A stretch of 64,000 nucleotides of DNA from an uncultured Pseudomonadales bacterium (lineage in GTDB: Bacteria; Pseudomonadota; Gammaproteobacteria; Pseudomonadales; Azotimanducaceae), in NCBI GenBank assembly GCA_958296405.1, contig OY282519.1:3456132-3520131 (forward strand), read 5' to 3'. How positions within the stretch are numbered: the stretch's first letter is position 1; every line of letters starts with the position of its first letter. A model generated the notes under the pieces. It saw only the letters and a program-made list of their open reading frames with translations, was not told the origin of the DNA and did not search any database. Of this stretch, positions 34,151 through 41,471 are shown one piece after another. The translations under genes and the position numbers were made by a program.

Positions 34151-34726
34151 ATGGAGCCGATCATGGCAGCGGTCGCGGGGCTGGTCGTCGGCGCGGTGGC
34201 TGGGTGGGTCGTCCGAGGAATGTCGGGCAACAACGCCCGCCGTGCGATCGAGGACGCCAAAGAGCGCTTGGGTGAGACCGTCAAGGTTGAGGTGGCTGGG
34301 GCGATCCGTGAAAACAGCGAAGTGTTGGTCGGCATGGCCGACGAGAACTTCAAGAAGACGATGGCGGTGGCGAAGGGCGAACTTGACCGCAAGCACCAGT
34401 TGTTCGAGGGCTTGGTGAAGCCGCTGTCCGAGGGCTACGAGAAACTGAACCCGCAGATCGAGCAGCTGAGCGCCCACGTGCAGTCCGTGACGGCGGAGAC
34501 CGCGAAGCTGTCGGGCGCCCTGTTGGACAACCGGCAGGTTGGGAACTGGGGCGAGATTCAGCTTCGCCGCGTCGTCGAACTGGCAGGGATGGCGAAGGGG
34601 CAGCGGAGTCCCGTCCAAGAGATTGCCAAAAGAGCGCCGGACGCCCGCAGGCGCTTCATCGGCTGCACCCGCCGGCCAAAGGGGACATCTCTGCTTTGCG
34701 TTGACAGAACCGGTTCACGGGTTTGA
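34151..34726 (+). pseudogene. rmuC: Truncated rmuC (DNA recombination protein) gene
   Basis: The ATG at 34151 is preceded by an excellent ribosome site (AAAGGAGG, 5 bases). It encodes an N-terminal membrane anchor (MAAVAGLVVGAVAGWVV), a long coiled-coil, and the RmuC motif NRQVGNWGEIQLRRVVELAGM around residue 140. After AKGQ the family similarity ends; the remaining 44 residues are foreign and run through the ISNCY-type remnant at 34661-34706. The PF02646 nuclease-like domain that follows in real RmuC proteins is absent, and no continuation was found nearby. The product would lack the catalytic part. The gene is therefore a 5' fragment cut by IS-related rearrangement. Confidence 0.75.
34661..34706 (+). 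mobile_element. ISNCY-type right-end remnant
   Basis: These 46 bases match the right end of the complete element at 38964-39008 at about 40 positions, including the core AAAGGGGACAT, CTTTGCGTTGACA and the same final TGACA. There is no transposase or left end here. It marks an old insertion or deletion by a sister element and coincides with the loss of the rmuC 3' part. Confidence 0.65.
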
Positions 34727-34762
34727 CACTGGCGACGCTGGCTGGCAGCCTCGCCAATTGAG

Positions 34763-35045
34763 GTGAGACTAGGGGAGAGCAGTATCAACTCGTTGATTCC
34801 GCAAGGGGTCTTCCTGGTGACGTCGCTCAAGAAGGGGATCAGGTACCGGGTCGTGGAGAGGCGCGAAGCAAACCGGCGGCAGGGCGTCACGTCCGACCAG
34901 ACCATCGAGTTCACGAGCGCGCGGGCTCAAGCGGTGCCCGCGCCGGCTGCGGCGGATCGGCTGCCGCGACCCCGAGACCGGGAAGCACTGCGTCCTCCTG
35001 ACGACCAACTTCCAGCTGTCGACGACCTCCCCGGCAACAAGGCTC
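34763..35045 (+). pseudogene. IS4-family transposase fragment, frameshifted
   Basis: One frame reads GVFLVTSLKKGIRYRVV and TSDQTIEFTSARAQ; the neighbouring frame then reads RRLRRIGCRDPETGKH and CVLLTTNFQLST. Together these match the second half of the catalytic domain of IS4-type DDE transposases, where 'RDPETGK...FLTNNF' is a standard block. The switch of frame near 34935, and the absence of the remainder, show a degraded fragment. The open frame 34763-35071 read as one gene is not real. Confidence 0.6.
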
Positions 35046-35108
35046 ACGACCTGCCGGCCCGCCAGCCCTAGACGGAGATGAAGTTCGCGTGGAGTTAATG
35101 GGACAGCA

Positions 35109-35495
35109 ATGATGATAGTTATACCCGGCGTGTATCTGGCGTCTGCGGCGTATTTGTCCTATTGGATCACGAAGATTGCGCTGTTTAATGTCAGGATGGC
35201 TCGTTTTCGGAAGTGGTGGAGGCTGGCTATCACCCCCGTGGTGTTCTTATTGCCCTTTCTTCCATTCTGGATGATTCTGGCCACCCTAACCGCAATCAAA
35301 AAGATCGATGAGTTGGCGTGGCTCTTACATGCTTTTGGAATGGCGTTGGCTGCTACTGTTGTGTTTTTGATTTACAGGGAGCATTTGGCTTCGAAAGCAC
35401 GGAAGATCGAAGCAAAATTGCTGCGGAAAGGCCAGTCATCCCAAACAAAACGGCGTCTACGGCGAGATTGTCGTGAGCCGCAAGAAAAAGGATAG
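35109..35495 (+). CDS. Membrane protein of unknown function
   Basis: Hypothetical protein of 128 residues with three predicted membrane segments: VIPGVYLASAAYLSYWITKI near the start, LAITPVVFLLPFLPFWMILA, and LAWLLHAFGMALAATVVFLI. The C-terminal 35 residues are highly charged (KARKIEAKLLRKGQ, RRLRRD). It begins with the ATG at 35109. Base composition is visibly less GC-rich than the flanks, as for the next gene, with which it may be co-transferred. Not recognised as a family. Confidence 0.5.
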   Translation: MMIVIPGVYLASAAYLSYWITKIALFNVRMARFRKWWRLAITPVVFLLPFLPFWMILATLTAIKKIDELAWLLHAFGMALAATVVFLIYREHLASKARKIEAKLLRKGQSSQTKRRLRRDCREPQEKG

Positions 35496-35523
35496 ACGTG
35501 TGGATTTTGAGGGCATAAGTCGA

Positions 35524-36666
35524 ATGAGGGGACATTGCGCCCGCTGCCTATCAACACTCGTGGCTCCAATTCTTCTGTTTGTGGGATGTACGGCACCGGG
35601 GCTTCAAGGGGTTTTACCATATCAAACAGAAGTTAACGAAGCACAGCATACGATTAATGCGGGGAAACTGCCGCCGTCGAGAATGCTTTTGCCGAGTGAG
35701 TGGCAGAGCGCACTAAGTCGAATAATTGTAAAGCTCGGCCCCGCCCTTGTTAAGACCTGCCAGCTAACGCGGGCCACGAATTGTTGGACCATACCCGACG
35801 CGGTTCATAATATTTCCATCGTTCAAGAGCCTTCCGTAAACGCTTCTGTTGATCCCAATCATCGAATACAAGTCACTTCAGGTTTGATGCACAAAGCGGG
35901 TAGCGATGGTGAAATCGCGGCCGTTATTGCCCACGAATATGGGCACGTTTTTGCCGGGCACTTCAATAGACAGTCGGAAAATGCGGGGATGGGTGCCTTG
36001 GCGGGAATTTTGATCGCGAGTGTGATGGCTGCGGAAACAGGAGTTGATCAGTTTGAAGAGTGGAGGTCTTTGGGAGCCCAGGCTGGCGCGGGAGCATACA
36101 GTCAACAGTTCGAGCTTGAGGCGGATTATTATGCCGCGTTGATCATGTTGAATGCAGGCATGGAACCAAGCGCGGGACAAGACCTACTGTTGCGTTTGGC
36201 ACGTCAGTCCCAAGGAATGGCTAGTGGATGGGGGAGATTGGGATCGATGATGGCCAATACGCATCCGTCCAATGATTGGCGTATAGCTAGATGGAGGGGA
36301 GTTGTGAGCGCTATTGGAGATAGCCTGTCAGTTTCGCCAAGCGGGAATGATCAGGAGTTGCGCGTTAACGCCATTGACAAGCTGCTTGTTGGACACAATG
36401 GTGTTATCAACATTGGACACATGACGCGATGGATCAATCCGAGAACAGGCGCGTCAGGGATGATGACTATTGCCGAGATTCGGCAGATGCCGGAATGCAA
36501 CAAGATTTGCGTGAGGTATGTGCAGGTCGACTATCAACAAAACGTAAAAGGAGAAGAGTCCCGTTATGCGTGTTGGGTGCCAAAGGGGCGAGCTGAATTT
36601 TATGGAAACCGAAAGCCTTGGGGGTTTTGGGGCGGTGACAATGGGGCTTGCGCCTCAAAAAGGTAG
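35524..36666 (+). CDS. M48-family metallopeptidase lipoprotein
   Basis: Predicted periplasmic zinc peptidase attached to a membrane by a lipid. At 380 residues it begins with a lipoprotein signal (hydrophobic stretch ending LLFVGC). The M48 zinc motif is HEYGHVFAGH and the third ligand lies in FELEADYYA. DQFEEWRSL and the C-terminal cysteines (ECNKICV, YACWVP) are further features. I use the ATG at 35524 because the signal peptide starts there; a GTG at 35473 would bury it. Genes of this type handle envelope protein quality control. Its base composition is lower in GC than that of the surrounding core genes, suggesting transfer. It follows the membrane protein gene at once. Confidence 0.78.
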   Translation: MRGHCARCLSTLVAPILLFVGCTAPGLQGVLPYQTEVNEAQHTINAGKLPPSRMLLPSEWQSALSRIIVKLGPALVKTCQLTRATNCWTIPDAVHNISIVQEPSVNASVDPNHRIQVTSGLMHKAGSDGEIAAVIAHEYGHVFAGHFNRQSENAGMGALAGILIASVMAAETGVDQFEEWRSLGAQAGAGAYSQQFELEADYYAALIMLNAGMEPSAGQDLLLRLARQSQGMASGWGRLGSMMANTHPSNDWRIARWRGVVSAIGDSLSVSPSGNDQELRVNAIDKLLVGHNGVINIGHMTRWINPRTGASGMMTIAEIRQMPECNKICVRYVQVDYQQNVKGEESRYACWVPKGRAEFYGNRKPWGFWGGDNGACASKR

Positions 36667-37289
36667 GCGTTTGGAATTTGAGGGGTAAGAATCGGATGAG
36701 GGCGCGTTGTGCCCGACCCGCTTCCAGCGAATTGACCCAAAGCGGCAACTGGCAGTCCCCACCCAGCGGGCTACTCAGGTGTGCGCCTGCTGCCGGTGCT
36801 GCCACCGTAGCGCGATTCGTCATGATTGGATAAACCGCTTCGCCAGATGCGACGCGTGGTTGTGGGATGCCAAGGAAGGCAGTCGTGCCAGTAGCGAACA
36901 CTGGCATCAGGACAGGTTCTTCAGTCCGTTCCATGTTTGCCGGCGCCGGCGTTACTGCGGCGATCGGTGTGGTCGCCCTCCGAGTCCAGCCCGCCTCCGT
37001 GCGCCAGCGCCGGACCCTGCGCGAGGCGCGCGGCGCCGATGGCGAGTCCGGCCTTGTATGTCCGCATCGCCCCACTTCGCCCTTCGCTGATCGGTTGCTG
37101 GTTTCCCCTGGCCACCACACCATTGTGCAGGCGTCGCTGGCGCTGGGCCCCACTGCGGCGAGCGCCGTGCCCATGACTCAAGAGCATGGTCTATCGCAGT
37201 TTCTCCGTGCGCATGACGGGATGCTTGCGACGGCGCACCGCGGACGAAAGGGCACAAGGATTGGCGAAAAAGTGGCGGTGCCCCTGCGG
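36667..37289. other. Gene-free stretch with a partial copy of the M48 gene start
   Basis: No convincing gene was found on either strand in these 623 bases. At its start, 36661-36714 resembles 35491-35543, the region around the M48 gene's start codon; the copied frame reads MRARCARP and then loses similarity. Several open frames here are likely by chance. Confidence 0.45.
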
Positions 37290-37444
37290 TCAGTCGGCGA
37301 GTTCACGACCGAGCTTCTGCGCCTCTGCGATCTGGGCCCGGGTCATGAGCTCGCGCAACTCTGCCTGGCCCTCTCTCGCATCTCCATCCCCTTGCGCGGC
37401 AGCGAGATTGAGCCAAGCATATGCACCCGCAGGTTTGCCACCAG
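37290..37444 (-). pseudogene. Sel1-repeat protein, 3' fragment beside the IS
   Basis: Reading the minus strand up to the TGA at 37290-37292 gives AYAWLNLAAAQGDGDAR followed by ELMTRAQIAEAQKLGREL, the typical last repeat of Sel1-like proteins. The frame runs into the left end of the ISNCY element. On the far side of the element, beyond the 17-bp duplication, the frame does not continue (a stop follows immediately), so the 5' part was lost or rearranged as well. No start is present. Confidence 0.65.
37428..37444. repeat. Target-site duplication, left copy
   Basis: CGCAGGTTTGCCACCAG directly precedes the left end of the IS and is identical to the copy after its right end. Seventeen bases is long for most families but in keeping with the long duplications of IS1202-like ISNCY elements. 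Confidence 0.8.
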
Positions 37445-39008
37445 TGTTAGCGCAAAGTCGTAATGTCCCCTTTCTGCAACTTTAAAGTGTCCCCTTTTCG
37501 CTGGGCGGGAGGGTGCTGGTTTGGTTGCGGAAGGGGCGTTGATGACGGTGAAGGAAGCGGACCGGGCGGCGGTGGTGCTGGCGGTGGTCGAGAGGCGGCT
37601 GAAGCAGCGTGAGGCGGCGGAGCGCCTGGGCCTGAGCGTGAGGCAGGTGAAGCGCCTGGCGAAGCGGCGCCGGGAACTTGGCGCGGCGGGGATGGCGTCC
37701 AAGCGCCGGGGCGCGCCGTCGAACAGGGCGTTCGCAGAGGAGGCGCGCCGGGAGGCGCTGCGCTTGGTTCGGGAGCGCTACTCGGACTTCGGGCCGACGT
37801 TCGCGGCGGAGAAGCTGTCGGAGGAGCATGGCCTGCCGCTGTCGCGCGAGACGCTGAGGAAGTGGATGGCGGAGGATGGCCTGTGGCGCCCGAAGCGGCG
37901 GCGGGGGGCGCGCGTCCACCAGAGCCGTCCGCGCCGCGCGCGGGTTGGCGAGCTGGTGCAGGTCGACGGCTCGCCGCACGACTGGTTCGAGGGGCGGGGG
38001 CTGCGCTGCGCGCTGATCGTGTTCATCGACGACGCGACGAGCCGGCTGCTGGCGCTGCGGTTCTTCAGGTCGGAGACGACGGAAGCCTGCATGGAGACGC
38101 TGCGGGAGCACTTGGCGGCGCACGGCCGGCCTGTGGCGCTCTACTCGGACCGCCACAGCGTGTTCCGGGTGAACCGGAAGGATGGAGAGGACGCGCCGAC
38201 GCAGTTCACGCGGGCGCTCAAGACCCTGGACATCGAGCCGATCCACGCGAGCGCGCCGCAGGCGAAGGGGCGGGTGGAGCGGGCGAACCTGACGCTGCAG
38301 GACCGGCTGGTGAAGGAGATGCGGCTGCGGGGGATCGACGGCATGGAGGCGGCGAACGGCTGCCTGCCGGAGTTCATGGCGGACTTCAACCGGCGCTTCG
38401 CGGCGCCGCCGCGAGACGCGGCGGACGCGCACCGCCCGGTGCTGCACGACGCCGAGGAGTTGTCGCTGATCCTCTGCGAGCACCATGTCCGCAAGCTGTC
38501 GAGGAACCTGACGTTCAAGTTCGAGCGGCGCGAGTTCCAGCTGGTCGGCGAGGGCAAGGGCCGCCGGCTCCGCGGCGCCGCGGTGACGGTGCGCAAGGGC
38601 TTCGGCGGCGCGGCGTCGGTGCTGCTCAAGGGGCGCAGGCTCGCGTTCCGGGTGCTGGCGGAAGGCGAGGCGGCGGTCGCGGTCGCTGGCGAGAAGGACG
38701 TCCGGGACCGGGTGGACGAGGCGAAGGCGGCGCAGGCCGCGCGGCCGGACTGGAAGCCGGCGCCGGACCATCCGTGGCGCCGGCCGTTCAAGCCGGCGCG
38801 CGCCGCGGCATGAGGGCCGCGCCGGGCCAGGGACGGGCGCGTCCGAAGCGGCGCCGCGTTTACCACCGCCTTCCCACCGCCGCTCTTTTGGGCGGGGGAC
38901 CGCGCTCGTGGAAAGACCGTGGAAAACGCTGCTCGGACGGGCTCGGCGGCTCGGCCGTTCACGGGCTGCGTCGCCGGCAAAAGGGGACATTTCTACTTTG
39001 CGTTGACA
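37445..39008 (+). mobile_element. Complete ISNCY-family (IS1202-like) insertion sequence
   Basis: The element is 1564 bases long. Its ends start TGTTAGCGCAAAGT (left) and, read from the other strand, TGTCAACGCAAAGT (right); over the first 29 bases the two terminal repeats agree at 25 positions, including ATGTCCCCTTT. It carries one intact transposase gene and is flanked by a perfect 17-bp duplication. These features fit the ISNCY group with TGT-starting ends. The intact gene and perfect duplication point to a fairly recent insertion. Confidence 0.85.
37542..38813 (+). CDS. ISNCY-family transposase
   Basis: DDE transposase of 423 residues that moves the surrounding IS. An N-terminal helix-turn-helix region reads LAVVERRLKQREAAERLGLS and VKRLAKRR. 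The rve integrase core follows: VGELVQVDGSPHDWFEGRG (first D), LIVFIDDATSRLLALRF, ALYSDRHSVFRVN (second D), and APQAKGRVERANLTLQDRLV (E). The C-terminal part has KFERREFQLVGEGKG typical of the family. The ATG at 37542 is preceded by GGAAGGGG; a TTG at 37521 is in frame. The gene is uninterrupted, so the element may still be mobile. Confidence 0.9.
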   Translation: MTVKEADRAAVVLAVVERRLKQREAAERLGLSVRQVKRLAKRRRELGAAGMASKRRGAPSNRAFAEEARREALRLVRERYSDFGPTFAAEKLSEEHGLPLSRETLRKWMAEDGLWRPKRRRGARVHQSRPRRARVGELVQVDGSPHDWFEGRGLRCALIVFIDDATSRLLALRFFRSETTEACMETLREHLAAHGRPVALYSDRHSVFRVNRKDGEDAPTQFTRALKTLDIEPIHASAPQAKGRVERANLTLQDRLVKEMRLRGIDGMEAANGCLPEFMADFNRRFAAPPRDAADAHRPVLHDAEELSLILCEHHVRKLSRNLTFKFERREFQLVGEGKGRRLRGAAVTVRKGFGGAASVLLKGRRLAFRVLAEGEAAVAVAGEKDVRDRVDEAKAAQAARPDWKPAPDHPWRRPFKPARAAA

Positions 39009-39025
39009 CGCAGGTTTGCCACCAG
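39009..39025. repeat. Target-site duplication, right copy
   Basis: Identical to the 17 bases before the element (37428-37444). It lies directly after the right terminal repeat and allows the pre-insertion sequence to be reconstructed. Confidence 0.8.
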
Positions 39026-39648
39026 TTTATGCCAAGGGCAGAGGATGGCAAGCTGGAAGGCATCGTCGTGGACGCCTGCGGAACGCACACGACGGTGATT
39101 CTGGTTATGAATCAAAGGATTGGCGGAAGGACAGGGGCGGTTGCAGATCGGTACGGAACCGAGAGCGCGGCGGAGACGCTTGGTGAGGAGTTGCCGGCCG
39201 AGCGTCGGCTACTGCGCGAGCCTTCGAGTCGCGCTCGCTGCGCTCCAAGCCGAACGGCTCACCGGCGTACAGGTGGCAGTCCGACTGCGACGACCGCCAT
39301 TGCGCTCTTGGCCGCCAGCTTGGTCTTGTGCTTGCGCCTGCCGGGGCGGCCGGAGAGATCGTGCCTGGCGACTGTCGTCGCGGCGTTCCGCGTCCAGCAC
39401 CGCCCCCACGCGGCTGGCTGCTACCGCTGGTGAGCTTGGCGGTCGCCATCGCCCGGTCGCGGGTCGGGCTGGCTGGTCGGAGAGAGCGTTCGCTGACATT
39501 CCGTTGTCCGCAGGTCTTGGAGGACGGAAAACGGCTTCCCCGCTTCCCAGACACCGTAGGCCGTCCTTCTTGGAAGTGTTTTGTTGCCCATCCCTTGACC
39601 TGTATGGTAGTTTGGTCCACGTTCTTTTGATCGACATTGGAGAGTGTG
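39026..39648. other. Gene-free stretch after the IS
   Basis: No recognisable gene. A short plus-strand segment (EGIVVDACGTHTTVILVMNQ, near 39060-39120) looks protein-like, but the frame has no start and decays into low-complexity arginine- and alanine-rich sequence. Long open frames on both strands here look like chance products of high GC. A TTGACC at about 39595 could be part of a promoter for the next gene. Confidence 0.35.
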
Positions 39649-40038
39649 ATGAAAGCTTGGCTAGTCAAATGCGTCTCTACGAGTGGCGACGAGGCCATAG
39701 CCGCCATTCTGAGTGCGTCCCTCGATGAAGAGGCTGTGCGGTGCCGGGTGGAACAGCTACATACCGACCTGACTGCTTCGGTCGGAGAGATGCTGCGTTA
39801 TGCTCACGACTTTGGACCGGGAACACTACCCTACCCAGCCGAGGTGGAGTCAATGGTGGATGGTCGCAAAGGAATACATTGTGGACACAATCCCTTTCTT
39901 GAGGCTCGGTTAGTTACTGACCTTCGCGTAGAGACGGATGAAGATGGTAGTGAGGTGCTGCTGCATTACGTTGATGGTCAACGAACGCGCAGCATTAGGG
40001 CTGTCAGGCCTGATCTCCTTGGACTGCTCTCGGGATGA
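39649..40038 (+). CDS. Conserved hypothetical protein (accessory-genome family)
   Basis: Protein of 129 residues starting MKAWLVKCVSTSGDEAIAAI with a GGAGAG ribosome site 7 bases upstream. It resembles a family of small proteins I recall from accessory regions: N-terminal MKAxLV, a middle HTDLTASVGEMLRYAHD, and a C-terminal CGHNPFLEARLVTDLRVE block. No catalytic motif, membrane segment or signal peptide is seen. Its role is unknown. It stands alone among decayed fragments, so it may be the survivor of a larger module. Confidence is in the gene being real rather than in its function. Confidence 0.55.
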   Translation: MKAWLVKCVSTSGDEAIAAILSASLDEEAVRCRVEQLHTDLTASVGEMLRYAHDFGPGTLPYPAEVESMVDGRKGIHCGHNPFLEARLVTDLRVETDEDGSEVLLHYVDGQRTRSIRAVRPDLLGLLSG

Positions 40039-40490
40039 GATTCGCGTGTGCTGCGCGCGGCGAGTCTGTTTTCGGTCCGTGCGGGGGTTCGGCTAGTCGC
40101 TCGCAGACTAATGCCGCCTCGTCGCAGGCGCTCTCCAAGCGCCTCTCAGGTGCGTCTTTTGGCGAGATAGTCGCGAGACAAGGGCAAATCACCCTATTTC
40201 ATCTTCGCCGCGCCCATTGCTTGGTGGTGGCGATGGTTGCAGGTTCGATCCGAGTCGCTTTCCCCAACCCATCGCGCCTGCCCGCTAGTTCGCGTCCACC
40301 GTCCGCCCTGCGGCGTCCTGCAACCGCTCGGTCTCGTCCGTTGCAGGTGCGGAGTGCAGTGACGACAGCTCGGCATGTGGCGGCTCTCGTCGCCGCCGCG
40401 CGTAGGCCCGCAAGCGCTCGCTAGCGGCCGGCGGGGGAAGCGAGACGTTCTGTGCCGTGTCGTGGGATGCAGTGGTGTAGGGCCGCTTCG
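40039..40490. other. Gene-free stretch
   Basis: No gene supported in these 452 bases. A GGTTCGATCC at 40242-40251 imitates a tRNA T-loop but no cloverleaf can be built around it. The open frame at 40035-40424 shows no domain-like content. Confidence 0.4.
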
Positions 40491-40664
40491 TACCGCGTTC
40501 AATGGCGCGGCGGCCGTGAGGGCGCGCAAACGAGTTCGGCGGGCACGAGCTACACGATCACAACCAATCTGCCCGCTTCCGGCGAGAATGTCATCATCGG
40601 CGTCTGGGGGCGAAACTCAAGCGGCAATGGCCCGACGGCTTCGATCACCGTTACGGCGGCGTGA
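40491..40664 (+). pseudogene. Fibronectin type III domain remnant
   Basis: The frame to the stop at 40662-40664 reads YRVQWRGG, TSSAGTSYTITTNLPASGEN and VIIGVWGRNSSGNGP, ending SITVTAA. This is the second half of a fibronectin type III domain as found in large bacterial surface proteins. No start codon or further domains exist upstream, so it is the relic of a larger exported protein gene. Confidence 0.5.
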
Positions 40665-40952
40665 TGCTGGACCCTGTGGACATTCCCCGTGGGCCCAACG
40701 GCGCATAGTGGTGGTGGCGGCGGTCACCCTGTGATTGCCGGCTCCGCCAGATGCCGCCCTAGAGCGGTTTGAAGAACCCGGCAAAGCCATTGCTTCAATG
40801 AGGCCGGCGACGCTGGCAAGATGCTCGACGACAAGGCCGTCAGCTGGCGCATCGCAAGAGGGTTCAGGCGGTGGGGGCCGGAGGCTGAACCAGTCGCCGA
40901 TGCGCAGGCGCGGGCGAGCGCGGTGGGTGATGTCCGTCGAGCAACTCCTCGG
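40665..40952. other. Short gene-free stretch
   Basis: Nothing recognisable between the FN3 relic and the aspartic-protease relic. Confidence 0.35.
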
Positions 40953-41342
40953 CTACGACATCCACTTCACTCGGGCGTGAGGAAGATTGGGGCTGACGGG
41001 ATCGACCGTCACCTCCTTTCGGCCCGGGTTGACGATCAAATCCATGTCTGCCATCGGAACCGAGCCGAGCAGCACCTCGTCGCCAGGGACCAGCGCACCG
41101 ACATAACAGAGCCGGTCTCCGAAAGATACTTGGACCGGGCCCGCATGGGGGACGCCGACGCTCCTGCCGTCCCCGACAGACACCTCCCACATCGTTTCCG
41201 CTTCGAGTTGCAGTTGAACGGCGATGTGCTCCGGGATGCACACGTCAGCGCGCCAGTGCCAGCCAGCGCTATGACCGCGATGGGCGTCAACACTTAACGC
41301 CGCGGGTTGCTGAGCGTCACCTCCGCGACGCCCACCTCGCCG
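40953..41342 (-). pseudogene. Decayed clan AA retropepsin-like aspartic protease
   Basis: Read on the minus strand, VAEVTLSNPRR is followed by an in-frame TAA, then PIAVIALAGTGALT, where the catalytic 'DTG' is now GTG in protein letters (G-T-G), then a frameshift, and then CIPEHIAVQLQLE, VGDGRSVGVPHAGPVQVSFG and DEVLLGSVPMADMDLIVNPG. These blocks, in this order, make a small clan AA aspartic protease of the AF_0612 type. The stop, frameshift and lost catalytic aspartate all argue for a dead gene. Confidence 0.65.
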
Positions 41343-41471
41343 CCAAGCAGATCCAAGACCCGCTACGACGTTGGGGTAAACCGTGCTCTCCGTCAACGCT
41401 AGAGCAGTGGTCCAAATGCATGTCCGCAGGGCGGGGCGATGTGGAACACCCGCCCTAGAATTGCAGAGAGG

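Noticed and set aside
34763-35071. Open frame as an intact 102-residue gene
   Set aside because: The first half matches an IS4 transposase and the continuation of that match is in another frame.
36867-37463. A 198-codon plus-strand open frame ending inside the IS
   Set aside because: It is antisense to the Sel1 fragment at its end, has no domain content, and stops in the IS terminal repeat.
39105-39707. Overlapping open frames on both strands after the IS
   Set aside because: Low-complexity arginine/serine/proline-rich sequence without ribosome site or family features.
40242-40251. GGTTCGATCC, a tRNA T-loop-like motif
   Set aside because: The adjoining bases do not form a T stem (GCAGG against CGAGT), and no acceptor, D or anticodon arm fits upstream.
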